DNA of 64,000 bases from JAXLWB01 sp046328715 (GTDB lineage Bacteria; Chloroflexota; Anaerolineae; Caldilineales; Caldilineaceae), in the NCBI GenBank assembly GCA_046328715.1, contig JAXLWB010000012.1, positions 166,487-230,486 of the forward strand, written 5' to 3'. The notes beneath the pieces were generated by a model. The model was not told the origin of the DNA and did not search any database. It was given only the letters and a program-made list of their open reading frames with translations. Below are positions 45,296 to 53,436 of this stretch, in pieces. Position numbers and translations under genes: made by a program. Each line of letters begins with the position of its first letter. The stretch's first letter is position 1.

Positions 45296-46666
45296 TTATT
45301 CTTTAGAAGAGTCGTTGAGTAAATAACCATAGGCAGGTCCCTTTTTTCCATTCCAGATAAGGGTACCCTTTTTTGCCAGGCTTTGTAGCAGATGTTCAGC
45401 GGTTGATTGGGCAATATTTAACAATGAGCGACATTGTCGGTTTGAGATTACTCCATGATTCTGTACAAAGCCCAGGATCTTGATTTCGTCCTCTGTTAGC
45501 TCAGATTTTATCCACGGGAAGTGCCCAGTCAGCCCATCCAATTTTGCCATCAAGTCGCCAGCGCCAACCTCTAGTGCATACTGAGTTGCCTTCTTGAAGT
45601 AAAGGCGAGCTTGCCCATTGCTGTCGTTTTCCCTTAATTCGGCGTATGCTTCGGCAAGGTTAAAATAATTCCAACCCAGCCAATTTTCATTGCCGATCTC
45701 GTGATAGACCTTATCGGCTATTTTGTAATGGTGAATCGCCTCACCATAGGCTTTTTCGAAATAGTGCCATGAACCAATCACTTCATGGCATTTTGCTTCC
45801 CAATGCCGATGTCCAATTTGACGTGCGATCGCAACCGCTTCCTGGATATATTCAAGTGGGAACTCCTGGCGATTTGCCCGTAAATAGCTGTGTGCCAGAT
45901 TGATCGCAGTCTTGATGATCAGCTCTTTGTCCTCTGTTTCGTGGGCTGCCATCCAGGCACGGAAACGGTGCTTGAGCTCGCCTTCGCTATCTTTTTGCTT
46001 TGAACAGAATCGCGCCCAAGCATTTTCGAGATCGCATTGCCGAGTAAAATCATCCGCCTGTAAAATGGCCTGGGCAGCCAATAAACTTTTTTGCGCCTCT
46101 GCCAGATTTTCATTTTCCTGGACATAAAGCCAGGCAAGTCCGATCTGCAAATCTATATACAGATTTCTATACTCGGTTGAATCGTTGACATAAGGTTGAA
46201 TCAGCTCAATGCCACGCCAATAACTGGAGAGAGCATCAGGTAGACGTGTTTTGCTGTAGGCTTTAGCCCGATAGTAGAACGCCTGGCCCTTTAAGAGCGG
46301 GTGATTCACTTTTAGGGCTTCTGTAAACTCTTTGATCGCTGTCTCAAAGTCTTCGGCAATCAGTGCAGCTCGCCCCATTGCAATCTTAAAACGTGCCCAT
46401 ATTTGCTCTTCTTGTAGAGCAGCTTTAGTCAATTTTTCTCTAAATGCGTAAAGTTCAGCAATTCTTCCAGCATCGACGATCAGTCGATAATAGGCAATAA
46501 GCAGTTCCACACATACTATAATTTCATCTGCTTCATACCAATGGATCGCGGCATCTAAATAGTTTGCCTTCTTTTCATAATATTGGGCCGCAATCGCATG
46601 CCAGATGCGTCTCTCTTCAACAGTGGGAAGAACCCGGAGAAAGGCACTGCCCTGGTTATCACTCAT
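45296..46666 (-). CDS. TPR-repeat protein with C-terminal winged-helix DNA-binding domain
   Basis: A 456-residue soluble protein. Residues ~20-390 are helical TPR-like repeats (WHAIAAQYYEKKANYLDAAI; FETAIKEFTEALKVNHPLL; YGEAIHHYKIADKVYHEI). Residues ~395-450 are a winged helix (LTEDEIKILGFVQNHGVISN..., LLQSLAKKGTLIWNGKKG) like those ending Fic-type or MarR-like regulators. So it is probably a ligand-sensing transcription factor. It overlaps the upstream 236-aa gene by 4 bp (ATGA), so the two proteins are coupled. The first TPR segment resembles the arm after the winged helix in STAND receptors. Confidence 0.7.
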   Translation of the reverse strand: MSDNQGSAFLRVLPTVEERRIWHAIAAQYYEKKANYLDAAIHWYEADEIIVCVELLIAYYRLIVDAGRIAELYAFREKLTKAALQEEQIWARFKIAMGRAALIAEDFETAIKEFTEALKVNHPLLKGQAFYYRAKAYSKTRLPDALSSYWRGIELIQPYVNDSTEYRNLYIDLQIGLAWLYVQENENLAEAQKSLLAAQAILQADDFTRQCDLENAWARFCSKQKDSEGELKHRFRAWMAAHETEDKELIIKTAINLAHSYLRANRQEFPLEYIQEAVAIARQIGHRHWEAKCHEVIGSWHYFEKAYGEAIHHYKIADKVYHEIGNENWLGWNYFNLAEAYAELRENDSNGQARLYFKKATQYALEVGAGDLMAKLDGLTGHFPWIKSELTEDEIKILGFVQNHGVISNRQCRSLLNIAQSTAEHLLQSLAKKGTLIWNGKKGPAYGYLLNDSSKE

Positions 46667-47373
46667 GTTCTGAATTTTTCCTCTACCAACAATGCGCGTA
46701 CCTCTGGATGTACCTGTACATGATGGTTTGCTGCATCTTGGCGAATCAACAAACCACTACGCAGCAGATCTTCCACATAGACATCCTTGATAGCAGCCTG
46801 CTGCCATAATGCTTGCAGATCATCCGACAGTAAGGCATGTCTGAATGTCGCCGCAAAGGCTATCGCCGATTGTGCAGGTTGTGCTAGCGCTCGGTAGCGC
46901 TCGATCACAAAATACTGTTTGCGAAGCTGGTAATTCTGTTTTGTATATAGCTCGTGGCGAAAAATGGTGACAAGTTCTAGCAAGGCAGGTGTTCGAGCAA
47001 ATTTGAACATCGTCTTGGGTTCAACCTGTAGTTTATAGGCAATTTGCTCAGTTTTCATGCCCAGAAAATATTCACTTGCCAAGACAAGATAAGATCGCCA
47101 TTGCGGATCTAGCCACAGTTCTGCATCGCTTTTCCCTTGCTCAATCGGGCGCAAACAATCTATGAGCCAGCGTAAAAGCGATTTTGTACCAATCGCTTGC
47201 AGGGTCGAGTTTAACGATTCGCTTTGTAAAAGACAATCCGCTATCAGTGAACTATTTGCCAGTCTGGTTAGATAGAGCGTCTGTGGCTTATTTTCGAGCG
47301 CCCTTAAGCCAGCTTCGATGACTTTATACAACTCTTTTTCTGACATTACTAACAGTTCTGCATCACTGGCCAT
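46663..47373 (-). CDS. Uncharacterised HTH/winged-helix-like protein, partner of the TPR regulator
   Basis: A 236-residue soluble protein without membrane segments. Residues ~80-125 (WRSYLVLASEYFLGMKTEQIAYKLQVEPKT) look like a helix-turn-helix segment; residues ~190-230 (LWQQAAIKDVYVEDLLRSGLLIRQD...VHPEVRALL) look like the winged-helix part that follows the NTPase in STAND proteins. No P-loop or Walker B motif is present, so the NB-ARC core found in the neighbouring pair is missing. Translationally coupled (4-bp overlap) to the TPR-winged helix protein. Possibly a reduced STAND receptor split into two chains; low certainty. Confidence 0.6.
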   Translation of the reverse strand: MASDAELLVMSEKELYKVIEAGLRALENKPQTLYLTRLANSSLIADCLLQSESLNSTLQAIGTKSLLRWLIDCLRPIEQGKSDAELWLDPQWRSYLVLASEYFLGMKTEQIAYKLQVEPKTMFKFARTPALLELVTIFRHELYTKQNYQLRKQYFVIERYRALAQPAQSAIAFAATFRHALLSDDLQALWQQAAIKDVYVEDLLRSGLLIRQDAANHHVQVHPEVRALLVEEKFRT

Positions 47374-47701
47374 AGGTACACCTGGATAATCGCGTGGCTA
47401 ACGGGATTGTTGCAGACAAATTGCGTTATTTGCAACCAAATCGATGGCACATCACCCGCATCTGACCCCAAAACAGCCATAAAAACTGGATAGTTTTGCC
47501 CCACCGCTTGTGTTTCAATCCCTGTATGTCTGCAAGTCAATAGAGTTTGGAAGAGCAGGACTCGTCTTCCATTTTGCGATAAGCAGCATTCGATTGTCGA
47601 AAGACAACAACCCAGTTCACTTGAGGGAAAGCACGTGCGCCGCGCCCGCGGTGGAATTCCCGAACTCAATGAACTCCACAACTCACAAATGGAGCATTGA
47701 G
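47374..47701. other. 328-bp intergenic region upstream of the exported peptide gene
   Basis: Separates the divergent 236-aa regulator gene and the peptide gene. A short minus-strand open frame (47349-47681) is Cys-rich and lacks a ribosome site; not called. Promoters for both neighbours should be here; no consensus recognised. Confidence 0.45.
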
Positions 47702-47842
47702 ATGAACAACTTTGTTACAGTAACACAAAATCGTCGTTGGTTGGTATGGGCAGCGCTGACGGTTGCAACTTTGATTGCCGCCAGTAGTCCCTGGTTTGCA
47801 GTCGTTGCCCATGCCTGTATCGGTCAAGGAGGTGGTTGCTAA
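47702..47842 (+). CDS. 46-residue exported cysteine peptide
   Basis: Tiny gene with GGAG 7 nt before the ATG. The product is a basic N-terminus (NRRW), a hydrophobic core (LVWAALTVATLIAASSPW) and a signal-peptidase-like site AHA, leaving CIGQGGGC as the predicted mature end: eight residues with Cys at both ends and Gly-rich between, able to form a disulfide or thioester ring. No family recognised. It is the only rightward gene among four leftward TPR/STAND regulator genes, and it converges on the TPR gene ending at 47878. A near-perfect hairpin (GAGGCGTATAAAGG, 14 bp) shared with that gene's end could terminate it. Secreted short peptides read by TPR receptors are known from RRNPP systems; the link here is inference. 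Confidence 0.55.
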   Translation: MNNFVTVTQNRRWLVWAALTVATLIAASSPWFAVVAHACIGQGGGC

Positions 47843-47877
47843 CAAGGGTATAGAGGCGTATAAAGGGTAAGTTAGCA

Positions 47878-49062
47878 TCAAACAAGCTCAATCTCTCCTT
47901 TATGCGCCTCTTCCAAGTGTTGGTGCAAGGAACGAAACAAATACTCATAATAGGGCACGCCAACAATTGTAGGTAACTCTTTGATCGCTTGCTCGAGCAC
48001 AGTACTTGCTTGAGCAAATTTTCCCCAGCCGATGTAAGTCATTGCCAAACCATCCATTGCATTTAAACGCCAAAACGTAACACCAGATTCCCTATGCAAC
48101 CGGATAGCCGCGCCAAACGCCTCTTCTGCCTCTGCAAATAGTTGCAAAGTTAAATAGGAAAGCCCAATGTTTAAGTGAATCCGGGCTAGATGAAATGTAT
48201 CACAGAGATACCCAGGAATCGATTTAGCTTCAAGATAGCGGTCAACGGCAAGAGCAGGTCTGCCCGAATAATGATATGCCAAGCCAAGATTTACCTGTAC
48301 AATCGACCAGTTGTAATGATCTCCTAAATACCAAAGACTCTCGGCGGCCTGTGCATAGTACCCTATTGCTTCTTCAAACCGTTCTTGCCCGCGCAACGCG
48401 TAGGCGAGATTTTGCAGACTCCACGCCACTTTGCGCGCATCACCCTGTTTTTCAAAGATTGCCAGCGCCTGCCTATGCAGTACTTCCGCTTCACTCCACT
48501 GTGCATGTGCGATCGCAAGCATTCCCTGCACCCGATAGCACATCGCCCGCTCTGGATCGTTTACATCTAAAAGCACAAGTGCATGGTCGACAAGCTGAGC
48601 AGCGGTTATGGTTTGATTTTGCAGAGATTCGACCCAGGCAAGTTCATTCAAGGCGCGTGCCTGTCTGCGTGGCGCAGCGATCCGCTCGCAGAGAGCAATG
48701 CTATGCTCAAGCTGACTTTTTGCAAGACCAAACTCACTCAAAAGACGATGAAGAATGCCTCGCTGCAACATGAACTCCGCAGCACTGGCCAAATCACCTA
48801 GTTGTTCGCTCAAGTCGGTGGCGCGTTCCAAATAGGGCAGCCAATCATGGCGATGCCCAGCCTGCTCCATTTTAGGGGCAAGGGCAAGCAATAATTTGCG
48901 AGTAAATTCCCAGGCAGCAGGCACGCCTAAGGCATAACTCAAGGTGTGAAGCGCTTGCAGCCGCACTTCCTGCGTTGGGATCGGCTCAGCTTGCAGGACA
49001 AGCTGAGTTAAATAGAGAGTATTGCGTGTCAGATATTCCTGGAACTTGGCCTGCTCATTCAT
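47878..49062 (-). CDS. TPR-repeat protein coupled to the NB-ARC protein
   Basis: A 394-residue soluble protein of tandem TPR-like helices from ~15 to ~385. Examples: YLERATDLSEQLGDLASAAE, LQNLAYALRGQERFEEAIGY, VNLGLAYHYSGRPALAVDRY and FAEAEEAFGAAIRLHRESG. No other domain. It starts inside the stop of the NB-ARC gene (ATGA overlap). Together the two give the standard order of a STAND regulator (HTH, NB-ARC, TPR sensor), but as two chains. The TPR part would bind the ligand or partner and control the ATPase switch. Confidence 0.75.
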   Translation of the reverse strand: MNEQAKFQEYLTRNTLYLTQLVLQAEPIPTQEVRLQALHTLSYALGVPAAWEFTRKLLLALAPKMEQAGHRHDWLPYLERATDLSEQLGDLASAAEFMLQRGILHRLLSEFGLAKSQLEHSIALCERIAAPRRQARALNELAWVESLQNQTITAAQLVDHALVLLDVNDPERAMCYRVQGMLAIAHAQWSEAEVLHRQALAIFEKQGDARKVAWSLQNLAYALRGQERFEEAIGYYAQAAESLWYLGDHYNWSIVQVNLGLAYHYSGRPALAVDRYLEAKSIPGYLCDTFHLARIHLNIGLSYLTLQLFAEAEEAFGAAIRLHRESGVTFWRLNAMDGLAMTYIGWGKFAQASTVLEQAIKELPTIVGVPYYEYLFRSLHQHLEEAHKGEIELV

Positions 49063-50519
49063 GGGAGTTGTGACAGTTTGATCACTGCGTCGTGTAAGAA
49101 TGTGCGGGTCAAGCTGTGGATGGTATACCGGCGTTTGTGGAGATCGCCCCGCACCTCGACCAAATTCAAGCCGATGAGGATCTCAAGTGCCTTGCATAGT
49201 GTCTCTTCGGGCAAATCGCAGGTCGCTTTAAGCAGTGCAAGATCCCCGCCTTGTTCACTCACCAACGGCATCGCTAATAGCAGGCTCTGTGCATTGACAC
49301 CCAGCAGATTCCAGGCGCGCCAGTAGATATGTCGATAGAGTTCTTCGATGTTTTGCCTGCGTGCGCCATACAAATCTTCTAAAACGGTGGAGAGTGAGTA
49401 GAGGCGCAACTGACCACAAACCAGTTTGAGCGCCAATGGATTCCCCCCAACTGTAGCATAGATTGGTTGCAATTCGGTGTCAGATGCAGCCAAAACTGGA
49501 GGGATGTTGCGTAATTGAGCTTCTGCACGTAGCAATGCCAATGCCTCTGCTTCCTCAAGTTCTGGCACGACTCGATGATGAAGATCGCTCGCCTCAAAAA
49601 AGCTGCTGCGGCTGGTGATTAAAAACTTACTGGGGTTGGCGAGTCGGCGCAATGTCGGCAGCAACTCTTTGAGATCAAGTTCGCTTTCCAAATTGTCGAT
49701 CACGATCAAGTGTGCAGCGCGTTTAAGCAGCGACTCCAGCAAGGTCAGGATTTCGGCTGGGGTACGTCGTCCATTGGGAGTGGGCTCGTCTAGTAGCTGC
49801 ATTGCCAATCCATCCAGCAACACAGGAACAGCCAGTGCCGGAGTCATTTGGGGGCGGATAGCGATCCCAACATTGGTGATACTTTGCGGTGCGCGCAACC
49901 AAGCAATTCTAACCCAAGTCGAGTCTTCTGCCATCTGTCGTATGGCGGCATCGGCCAAGGTGGTCTTGCCAATGCCACCGATACCAGTGATCGCAATCAG
50001 CCAAGGCGCAGTGTTCAATCTCAGCACTTTGCAGAGATCGGTAACTGTCCCTGACTTGCCGATCAGCTCGACATAGCTTTGATCGGGCAGTTGTTGCACC
50101 CTCTGCTGCTGGCGTTCTGCCTGAAATTCTATTTCCAACCGAGCAAGAGTTTCCGCCAAGTAGGGAAGGGCGTCGTCACGTCTGCGGTAAAAGGTGGCTT
50201 GCCCCATGTTCAACTGTTGTGCTGCTACCTGAATCGGATCACTCGTCAAAAAGTAAGCCTGCAATACATTGGCATATTCTACGTACTTTTCAGCGTCCAG
50301 AGGCTTCTCGCGGAGTGTGTCGATTGCCCGTTGCAGCAACACCTTTGCTGCACGTTGTGCGTCACCGCCCTGTTCGCTAAGCAGTTGCCGAAAAAGCTGA
50401 AGATCGTCGAATACACCATCGAGCTTTCCTCGGCTTTGGCCATTGGGAAACTTGACCAACAATCTGGCTTTCAAGGTTTCGAGCAGGTGCAACTCGGATG
50501 GATTGGATGACTTTGACAT
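49059..50519 (-). CDS. HTH-NB-ARC STAND ATPase, predicted transcription regulator
   Basis: A 486-residue protein. Residues ~25-130 are helical with an HTH-like segment DPIQVAAQQLNMGQATFYRR (~94-113). The NB-ARC core runs from ~155 to ~470: P-loop GIGGIGKTTLA (Lys185), Walker B LIVIDNLE, sensor LITSRSS, GLPL-like GGNPLALKLV, and a winged helix ending RYTIHSLTRTFLHDAV. This is the MalT/AfsR-like STAND design, where ADP/ATP exchange switches oligomerisation. The TPR sensor is the next gene, in 4-bp overlap. It is divergent from the FabL-like operon, with phased TGAGA repeats between. Confidence 0.82.
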   Translation of the reverse strand: MSKSSNPSELHLLETLKARLLVKFPNGQSRGKLDGVFDDLQLFRQLLSEQGGDAQRAAKVLLQRAIDTLREKPLDAEKYVEYANVLQAYFLTSDPIQVAAQQLNMGQATFYRRRDDALPYLAETLARLEIEFQAERQQQRVQQLPDQSYVELIGKSGTVTDLCKVLRLNTAPWLIAITGIGGIGKTTLADAAIRQMAEDSTWVRIAWLRAPQSITNVGIAIRPQMTPALAVPVLLDGLAMQLLDEPTPNGRRTPAEILTLLESLLKRAAHLIVIDNLESELDLKELLPTLRRLANPSKFLITSRSSFFEASDLHHRVVPELEEAEALALLRAEAQLRNIPPVLAASDTELQPIYATVGGNPLALKLVCGQLRLYSLSTVLEDLYGARRQNIEELYRHIYWRAWNLLGVNAQSLLLAMPLVSEQGGDLALLKATCDLPEETLCKALEILIGLNLVEVRGDLHKRRYTIHSLTRTFLHDAVIKLSQLP

Positions 50520-50568
50520 GTGGCATCAGTTTATCATAGTTGCGTTGTAGGCAAAATCGTAATTTTAC

Positions 50569-50616
50569 GTGAGACAGAGTGAGAAAGGTTGAGAGCAAGT
50601 TGAGATCAGGTTGAGA
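50569..50616. promoter_or_regulatory. Array of five helically phased TGAGA repeats
   Basis: TGAGA occurs at 50570, 50580, 50590, 50601 and 50612, i.e. steps of 10, 10, 11 and 11 bp; the last three extend to GTTGAGA or TTGAGA. It lies 50 bp upstream of the NB-ARC start and 80 bp before the FabL-like start. Same-face direct repeats at 11-bp steps near a -35 region are the known site type for SARP/AfsR-like activators. A weak -10-like TACAGT is at 50633-50638, 16 bp after TTGAGA. Confidence 0.6.
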
Positions 50617-50695
50617 AACTGGCGACGCTCAATACAGTGTATTCTAGGGGAATCAATAGATAGTTTATTGGAATTTTTACACTGGAGAAAATCAT

Positions 50696-51499
50696 ATGTC
50701 ACTTACAGGGAAATATGCATTGATCACTGGCAGTTCGCGAGGAATTGGTCGTGGCACGGCTTTGCGACTGGCGGAAAAGGGAGTCAACATCGCCATCAAC
50801 TATCGCCAAAATGAAGCCGCCGCCCTTGACACATTGGCAAAGGTTCGAGAACGAGGAGCCGATGGCTTTGTGATTCAAGCGGATGTCTCGAAACCTGAAG
50901 AGATCAGCCGACTTTTTGGTCGGGTGCAGAGCGAGTTTGGGCATCTGGACATTTTTGTCGCCAATGCACTGGGCGATCTCTTTTCCGTGCTTGCGCCGCC
51001 ACTTGCCGCCACACCCGATCAACTGATCATGGCGGCGGCATCCCAAGGGCAGGCGTTTTTGCTAGGTGTACAAGCCGCAGCTTCGATCATGCCCGACGGG
51101 GGGCGTATCGTCGCGGTTACCTACAGCCCAGGTGGCAACAAAGGTAGTTGGCAACCCTACATCTCGCAAGGCACTGCCAAAGCCGCGCTCGAATCGCTCG
51201 TCCGTTACTTTGCTGTGGCCCTGGCCAAGCGCCGCATTACCGTCAACGCCATCAGCCCCGGGCTGACCGAAGATAGCATCATCAGTGCCTTGCCGCCTGT
51301 CGCCCAGGAGATGATTCAACAATGGTGCGAACGGGGCTGGGTGCCGATGGGACGGATGGGCAAACCCGAAGACATCGGTAATGCCATCGCCATGCTCTGC
51401 TCAGCCGAAGCCAGTTGGATCACCGGTCAGACGATTGCGGCTGACGGCGGGGCTTCATTAATGAATGCTGATTTCCCACTGGAAATTCAGATGGGATAA
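50696..51499 (+). CDS. Enoyl-ACP reductase-like SDR (FabL type)
   Basis: A 267-residue short-chain dehydrogenase. NADP-binding TGSSRGIG (~12-19) and the NYRQN segment; active site with Tyr155 and Lys162 spaced Y-x6-K (YISQGTAK) rather than the usual Y-x3-K. This spacing marks enoyl-ACP reductases (FabI/FabL); overall the sequence (RYFAVALAKRRITVNAISPG, GQTIAADGG) looks closest to Bacillus FabL. It would reduce an enoyl thioester. First gene of a run of eight rightward genes, divergent from the STAND regulator with the phased repeat array upstream. Confidence 0.82.
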   Translation: MSLTGKYALITGSSRGIGRGTALRLAEKGVNIAINYRQNEAAALDTLAKVRERGADGFVIQADVSKPEEISRLFGRVQSEFGHLDIFVANALGDLFSVLAPPLAATPDQLIMAAASQGQAFLLGVQAAASIMPDGGRIVAVTYSPGGNKGSWQPYISQGTAKAALESLVRYFAVALAKRRITVNAISPGLTEDSIISALPPVAQEMIQQWCERGWVPMGRMGKPEDIGNAIAMLCSAEASWITGQTIAADGGASLMNADFPLEIQMG

Positions 51500-51534
51500 G
51501 ACTGAACGATTTCACTTCAGACGAGGTACTTGTT

Positions 51535-51891
51535 ATGCAATCTCCGTTGATTGGTGCATGGAAATTTTACATAGAAGGCGCTGATGGCTGGCAAGGGATG
51601 TGGGTCTTTTCGGAAAGCCATTATGCAGGAATTTTCGAGCAAAACAATCGTAAATTAGGCATTCAGGGCGACAAACACACGGAAGCAGAAGAAGCCTATG
51701 GCTATAGGACTCTTGGCTGTGGCGGCGGTCATTATACGATTGAAGGCAATGTGTTTACGTTGAGTGAAACCTATGATCGTTTGTTGGATGGGCATCGTCC
51801 CGTTCAGTGGGAATTCAAACTCGAAGGCACCCTTCTTCATCTCAAAGACTTGGCGAGCGGTTGGAGTACAACGCTTACGAAGCTGAGTTGA
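51535..51891 (+). CDS. Lipocalin-like small protein
   Basis: A 118-residue protein starting LIGAWKFYIEGADGWQG, followed by alternating beta strands and ending ...HLKDLASGWSTTLTKL, the pattern of lipocalin-like (calycin) domains that bind small hydrophobic molecules. No signal peptide. Shine-Dalgarno GAGGT. It lies 35 bp after the FabL-like gene. Confidence 0.65.
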   Translation: MQSPLIGAWKFYIEGADGWQGMWVFSESHYAGIFEQNNRKLGIQGDKHTEAEEAYGYRTLGCGGGHYTIEGNVFTLSETYDRLLDGHRPVQWEFKLEGTLLHLKDLASGWSTTLTKLS

Positions 51892-51908
51892 CATTTTTGA
51901 GGAAACAA

Positions 51909-52007
51909 ATGCCTTACGCAATCAACCAAGGTGCCAAGATTTACTATGAAGATGTCTTGCCCACCATGACGATGCCGTGCCTACTTTATCCAAGGTATAA
52001 GTTCTGA
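51909..52007 (+). pseudogene. Remnant of an alpha/beta hydrolase gene
   Basis: A 32-codon frame starting MPYAINQGAKIYYEDV, the usual N-terminus of alpha/beta hydrolases, then jumping to LPTMTMPCLLY, which resembles the strand before the acid residue near the C-terminus, and a stop. About 150-200 residues including the nucleophile would be missing. Inferred internal deletion. Confidence 0.5.
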
Positions 52008-52081
52008 GGCAGATTGTGCAATGTTTAAATAGCGTGTCTATTTGTGCATGGCATCACGATTCGCCTATGGAGAAATAGACC

Positions 52082-52903
52082 ATGATGGAATCTCATGGAG
52101 CGGAGTCTTATCGGGTTGAATACACAGATGAAGCCAAACGGTTTCTCTATCGTCGTCGGGCGACAACCCATGCTGCCTTTTTTCTACCCTATCTTCAGCC
52201 AGGAATGCGCCTGCTCGATTGCGGCTGCGGTCCTGGTTCGATTACGGTCGATTTAGCTGCGATCGTGGCACCGGCCGAGGTAGTTGGCGTCGATCATGAT
52301 CCAGCGCAACTGGAGCTTGCACGTCACCATGCAGAGAGAAAAGGGGCGACGAATATTCGCTTTGAACAAGGTGATGTAAGGCAACTTCCCTATGAGGATC
52401 AATCATTCGACGCAGTATTCGTGCACGGAGTGATTGAGTATTTGCCAAATCCAGTTCAAGCATTTGAGGAAATTCGCCGAGTTCTCAAGGATAGCGGTGT
52501 ACTTGGTACGCGCCATAGTGATTGGGGAAACTTTCTTTTTTCACCGGCAACCTCGGCTACCAATCGATTTTTTGAACTGTTTCAGCAGTACATGCGTCAT
52601 TGCGGTGGGGAGCCAGAGTTTGGTCGGCATCAGCTTGCCGCTATACGGGCCGCCGGATTTGTGCACATCAAACCATCGGCATCTTGTGATTGCTGGACAA
52701 CTGAGCCTGAATTGACCAAATTTGTGGCCAATTTTCTTGCTACTTATTGCCTAAGTCCCGAATTCGCAGGACCGCTCACCCAACTGAATCTGGCACCGGC
52801 AGATGAATTACAGACCATCAGTGAGGCTCTGCGGTGGTGGGGTGAGGATGCCGACGCCTTCGCTGCGGAACCTTGGGGTGAAGCAGTAGCTTGGCGGAGC
52901 TAA
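52082..52903 (+). CDS. Class I SAM-dependent methyltransferase
   Basis: A 273-residue methyltransferase. Motif I LLDCGCGPGSITVDLA (~46-60), acidic VGVDHDPAQLELA, motif D/E FEQGDVRQLPYEDQSFDAV and VHGVIEYLPNPVQAFEEIRR typical of the UbiE/MenG-like and small-molecule methyltransferase groups. The C-terminal half is less conserved and would set the substrate, probably a small metabolite. GGAGA precedes the ATG. Middle gene of the eight-gene run. Confidence 0.88.
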   Translation: MMESHGAESYRVEYTDEAKRFLYRRRATTHAAFFLPYLQPGMRLLDCGCGPGSITVDLAAIVAPAEVVGVDHDPAQLELARHHAERKGATNIRFEQGDVRQLPYEDQSFDAVFVHGVIEYLPNPVQAFEEIRRVLKDSGVLGTRHSDWGNFLFSPATSATNRFFELFQQYMRHCGGEPEFGRHQLAAIRAAGFVHIKPSASCDCWTTEPELTKFVANFLATYCLSPEFAGPLTQLNLAPADELQTISEALRWWGEDADAFAAEPWGEAVAWRS

Positions 52904-52990
52904 TCTCAGTCCGCGCTCTTAGCTATACCAATAATGCTGTGTCAACCTTCATTATTCACGGCGACAAGGATCCAAATACTAAGGAGTACT

Positions 52991-53365
52991 ATGACAACCA
53001 TTGATCATTCAACATCACACGTCCCGGTTGGTGAAAAGGTATTACTTTTGCTCAATCACATCAAGGCAGAAAAGCGAGATGACTTTGAACATTTTATGCA
53101 GAACATCCTTGCACCTGCGGTCATGCGCGTAGCCCCTGATATATATCGTCGAGTTCGTACCCTTTGTTCTACACAACCAGAGAGTGATGGTAGTTACACC
53201 TACGTATTTCTGATCGATCCACTGATGACAGAGACATCTTATGATATTGAGGAGGTATTACACAAAGCCTATCCAAGCGAAGAAGCCTCAGCCTATCTAC
53301 GGATTTGGAATGAAGCCCAGGCCGCCCCACAAACAGGATACGAAGTTGTCCAATCAAATTGGTGA
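52991..53365 (+). CDS. Dimeric alpha/beta-barrel-like small protein
   Basis: A 124-residue protein; start at MTTIDHS after AAGGAG. The layout (VLLLLNHIKAEKRDDFEHFM, a central strand YTYVFLIDP, C-terminal YEVVQSNW) suggests a ferredoxin-like ABM/Dabb or EthD-type fold, used in small monooxygenases, decarboxylases or cyclases. No catalytic residue can be fixed. Neighbour of SnoaL-like and YdhR-like genes, two other small alpha+beta folds. Confidence 0.55.
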   Translation: MTTIDHSTSHVPVGEKVLLLLNHIKAEKRDDFEHFMQNILAPAVMRVAPDIYRRVRTLCSTQPESDGSYTYVFLIDPLMTETSYDIEEVLHKAYPSEEASAYLRIWNEAQAAPQTGYEVVQSNW

Positions 53366-53436
53366 TCTCGATACAAGCGTTCCGTCAGTGCTGAAATGAT
53401 TTGTTCCAGCGCTGGCAATTCAAGAGGATATTACTG

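Noticed and set aside
47349..47681. Minus-strand open frame of 110 codons between the 236-aa regulator and the exported peptide
   Set aside because: Cys-rich atypical composition, no ribosome site, overlaps the regulator start by 25 bp. The last ~50 residues look somewhat protein-like, so it is left open rather than excluded.
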